Below are positions 12,168 to 13,494 of a stretch of 13,494 nucleotides of DNA, one piece after another. The translations under genes were made by a program, and so were the position numbers. Position 1 is the first letter of the stretch, and every line of letters starts with the position of its first letter. The stretch lies in assembly GCA_964618515.1 (NCBI GenBank), contig CAZUAS010000079.1, positions 1 through 13,494 of the forward strand. The letters run 5' to 3'. The DNA is from JAFGNW01 sp964618515 (GTDB lineage: Bacteria; Zixibacteria; MSB-5A5; GN15; FEB-12). Below the pieces are notes generated by a model. The model searched no databases and was not told where the DNA came from. It worked only from the letters and a program-made list of their open reading frames with translations.

Positions 12168-13494
12168 TCAAATAAGGCGTTCTCTGGCCATTTTTTGGAA
12201 AATACGGCGTTCGGGTTTCAAAGTTTCCGAAGCCAAATTTTTCGGCCAGTCGAAAAAGTATCGGGGAATTTTAAAACGCGGCAGATATTTTTCCAGGTGT
12301 CGGCAGATGTGGTTTTCGTCCGTCTTTCGATTTCCATCCGTACGTATAAAAGCCGCCGGTCGGAAACCAAACTCCCGGTCGGCTACGGGTACCACTACCG
12401 CATCTCGAATATCTTCCATCATCAACAGGAAGTTTTCAATTTCTTCGGGTTGGATATTTTCTCCGCCGGATATAAACATGTTATCCTTCCTGCCGGTGAC
12501 CATCAAAAAGCCATCCTTGTCGATATGACCGCAATCGCCGGTGTGAAACCAGCCGTCTTCAGCTATGGGTACTTTTAAACCCTGAGGTTCAAGGTAACCT
12601 TTAAAAAGTATCGCACCTTTGACCAGGATTTCGTTATTATCGGATATTTTTACCTGGCGGTACTCAAGTGTTCTTCCCGAAGTACCAAGCCGGTCAGGGT
12701 AATCGGTACGGGAGGTAGTTGTTACCTGAGAGGCTGTTTCGGTAAGGCCGTAGCTTTTATACAGGGGTAGTTGAAGGTTCCGGGCTTTGTTAATTAGAGA
12801 ATGGGGAAAGGGACCGCCGCCAAGGAGAACCGCTTTGAGAGTTTTCTTAAGCGAAGGCAGTTCTTCAGGGGTTTCAAGAAGGCGGTACAACTGGGTTGCC
12901 ACAAGTGATAGGTGGGTTATGCGGTGTTTAATAATTTCTTCCGTGAGCTTATAGCCAGGTTGAGGCAGAACAATCGTGCCGCCGCCAAGGACCGCTCGGA
13001 AAAGAAGCGACAATCCCCCGACATGATACAAAGGCAGGGATAAAAGCCAGCGGTCGCCCGGTTCGAAGGGTATATTTTTATTGGCTCCCAGGGCATTGTA
13101 ATAGTGATTGCCAAAGGTATGAAGCACGGCTTTGGGTTCAGCAGCGCTTCCCGAGGTCCACATAACAGTAGCGTCCTGATTCAGGTCGACCTGATGGATA
13201 ACATCGCTTACAGGCATGACCGGTTTAATCAGGGCACCGGTCTTTAATGGTTTCAGATGTTTAAGCCGGCAGTCGTCGGAAGGGGTAATGAGAACGCGAC
13301 TGTTTAATTGCCGAAAATTGTTTTCGAGAGTCTGGTCCGGCAAGCGGGGGCTTAATAAACAAATAACCATCCCGGCCCGTATGCAACCCAGGATAATAGC
13401 CGGTAATTCCGGATGGTTAGAGGTGACCACGGCGATACGCTCTCCGGACTTGAGGTTCATGTTCTTGAAATTACCGGCAACCGTTGAAACCTGA
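12168..13494 (-). CDS. menE: o-Succinylbenzoate-CoA ligase MenE (partial, 5' end outside the window)
   Basis: An adenylate-forming enzyme activating o-succinylbenzoate with ATP and CoA in menaquinone synthesis. 441 residues are visible. An ATG at 13458-13460 exists, but the frame stays open to the window edge and the residues before it (STVAGNFKNM) align with the helix preceding the family's GERIAV motif, so the true start is outside. Motifs in order: TSGSAAEPK phosphate-binding loop (13131-13157, with AAE replacing the usual TTG-like residues), LPLYHVGGLSLLFRAVLGGG (a MenE-like substrate segment), YGLTETASQ, GWFHTGDCGH, GRKDNMFISGGENIQPEEIE, and the C-terminal catalytic Lys in SETLKPERR (12216-12218). 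The LPLYHVGGLS segment favours MenE over other acyl-CoA synthetases. The neighbouring convergent thioesterase agrees. Confidence 0.8.
   Translation of the reverse strand, partial: QVSTVAGNFKNMNLKSGERIAVVTSNHPELPAIILGCIRAGMVICLLSPRLPDQTLENNFRQLNSRVLITPSDDCRLKHLKPLKTGALIKPVMPVSDVIHQVDLNQDATVMWTSGSAAEPKAVLHTFGNHYYNALGANKNIPFEPGDRWLLSLPLYHVGGLSLLFRAVLGGGTIVLPQPGYKLTEEIIKHRITHLSLVATQLYRLLETPEELPSLKKTLKAVLLGGGPFPHSLINKARNLQLPLYKSYGLTETASQVTTTSRTDYPDRLGTSGRTLEYRQVKISDNNEILVKGAILFKGYLEPQGLKVPIAEDGWFHTGDCGHIDKDGFLMVTGRKDNMFISGGENIQPEEIENFLLMMEDIRDAVVVPVADREFGFRPAAFIRTDGNRKTDENHICRHLEKYLPRFKIPRYFFDWPKNLASETLKPERRIFQKMARERLI

Overview
The window holds one fimbria-type surface system and, downstream, two unrelated housekeeping blocks. 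It reads as chromosome of a Gram-negative, menaquinone-using bacterium. An outer-membrane usher requires an outer membrane, and a MenE-type ligase implies menaquinone. Eight of the ten exported proteins have a plausible signal peptidase site directly before a glutamine, as described for Bacteroidetes (the 'Q-rule'). I therefore lean towards the Bacteroidetes/FCB superphylum, possibly an uncultured lineage such as Zixibacteria. This is inference; no marker gene here fixes the taxonomy.

Positions 1-7551 (+ strand) form a chaperone-usher (CU) locus: six small secreted subunits (25-552, 681-1136, 1214-1684, 1863-2438, 2765-3328, 3376-3936), a PapD-like periplasmic chaperone (4051-4929) and an outer-membrane usher (4969-7551). 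Five subunits fit the DUF4402 / spore-coat-U-like pattern used in archaic-type CU pili; the second is divergent. The last two are near-identical tandem copies (140 of 156 mature residues) and are the best major-subunit candidates. The third lacks exactly the 15 N-terminal residues where the donor strand would lie, as expected of a tip subunit. The locus is not one compact operon: it has an intrinsic terminator after the fourth subunit, several candidate promoters, and many small inverted repeats between genes. The array may continue upstream of the window.

A strong bidirectional terminator (7615-7647) separates the usher from a convergent block on the - strand (7666-11665) of two exported oligoendopeptidase F-like (M3B) zinc peptidases in tandem. 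The upstream paralogue is intact. The downstream one is interrupted by a single in-frame TAA at codon 273, with all catalytic residues preserved beyond it.

The right end carries a hotdog-fold acyl-CoA thioesterase (11761-12162, +), convergent with an o-succinylbenzoate-CoA ligase (MenE, -) whose 5' end lies outside the window. The pair is consistent with menaquinone biosynthesis, the thioesterase possibly being the DHNA-CoA hydrolase. I saw no tRNA, rRNA, CRISPR array or transposase.
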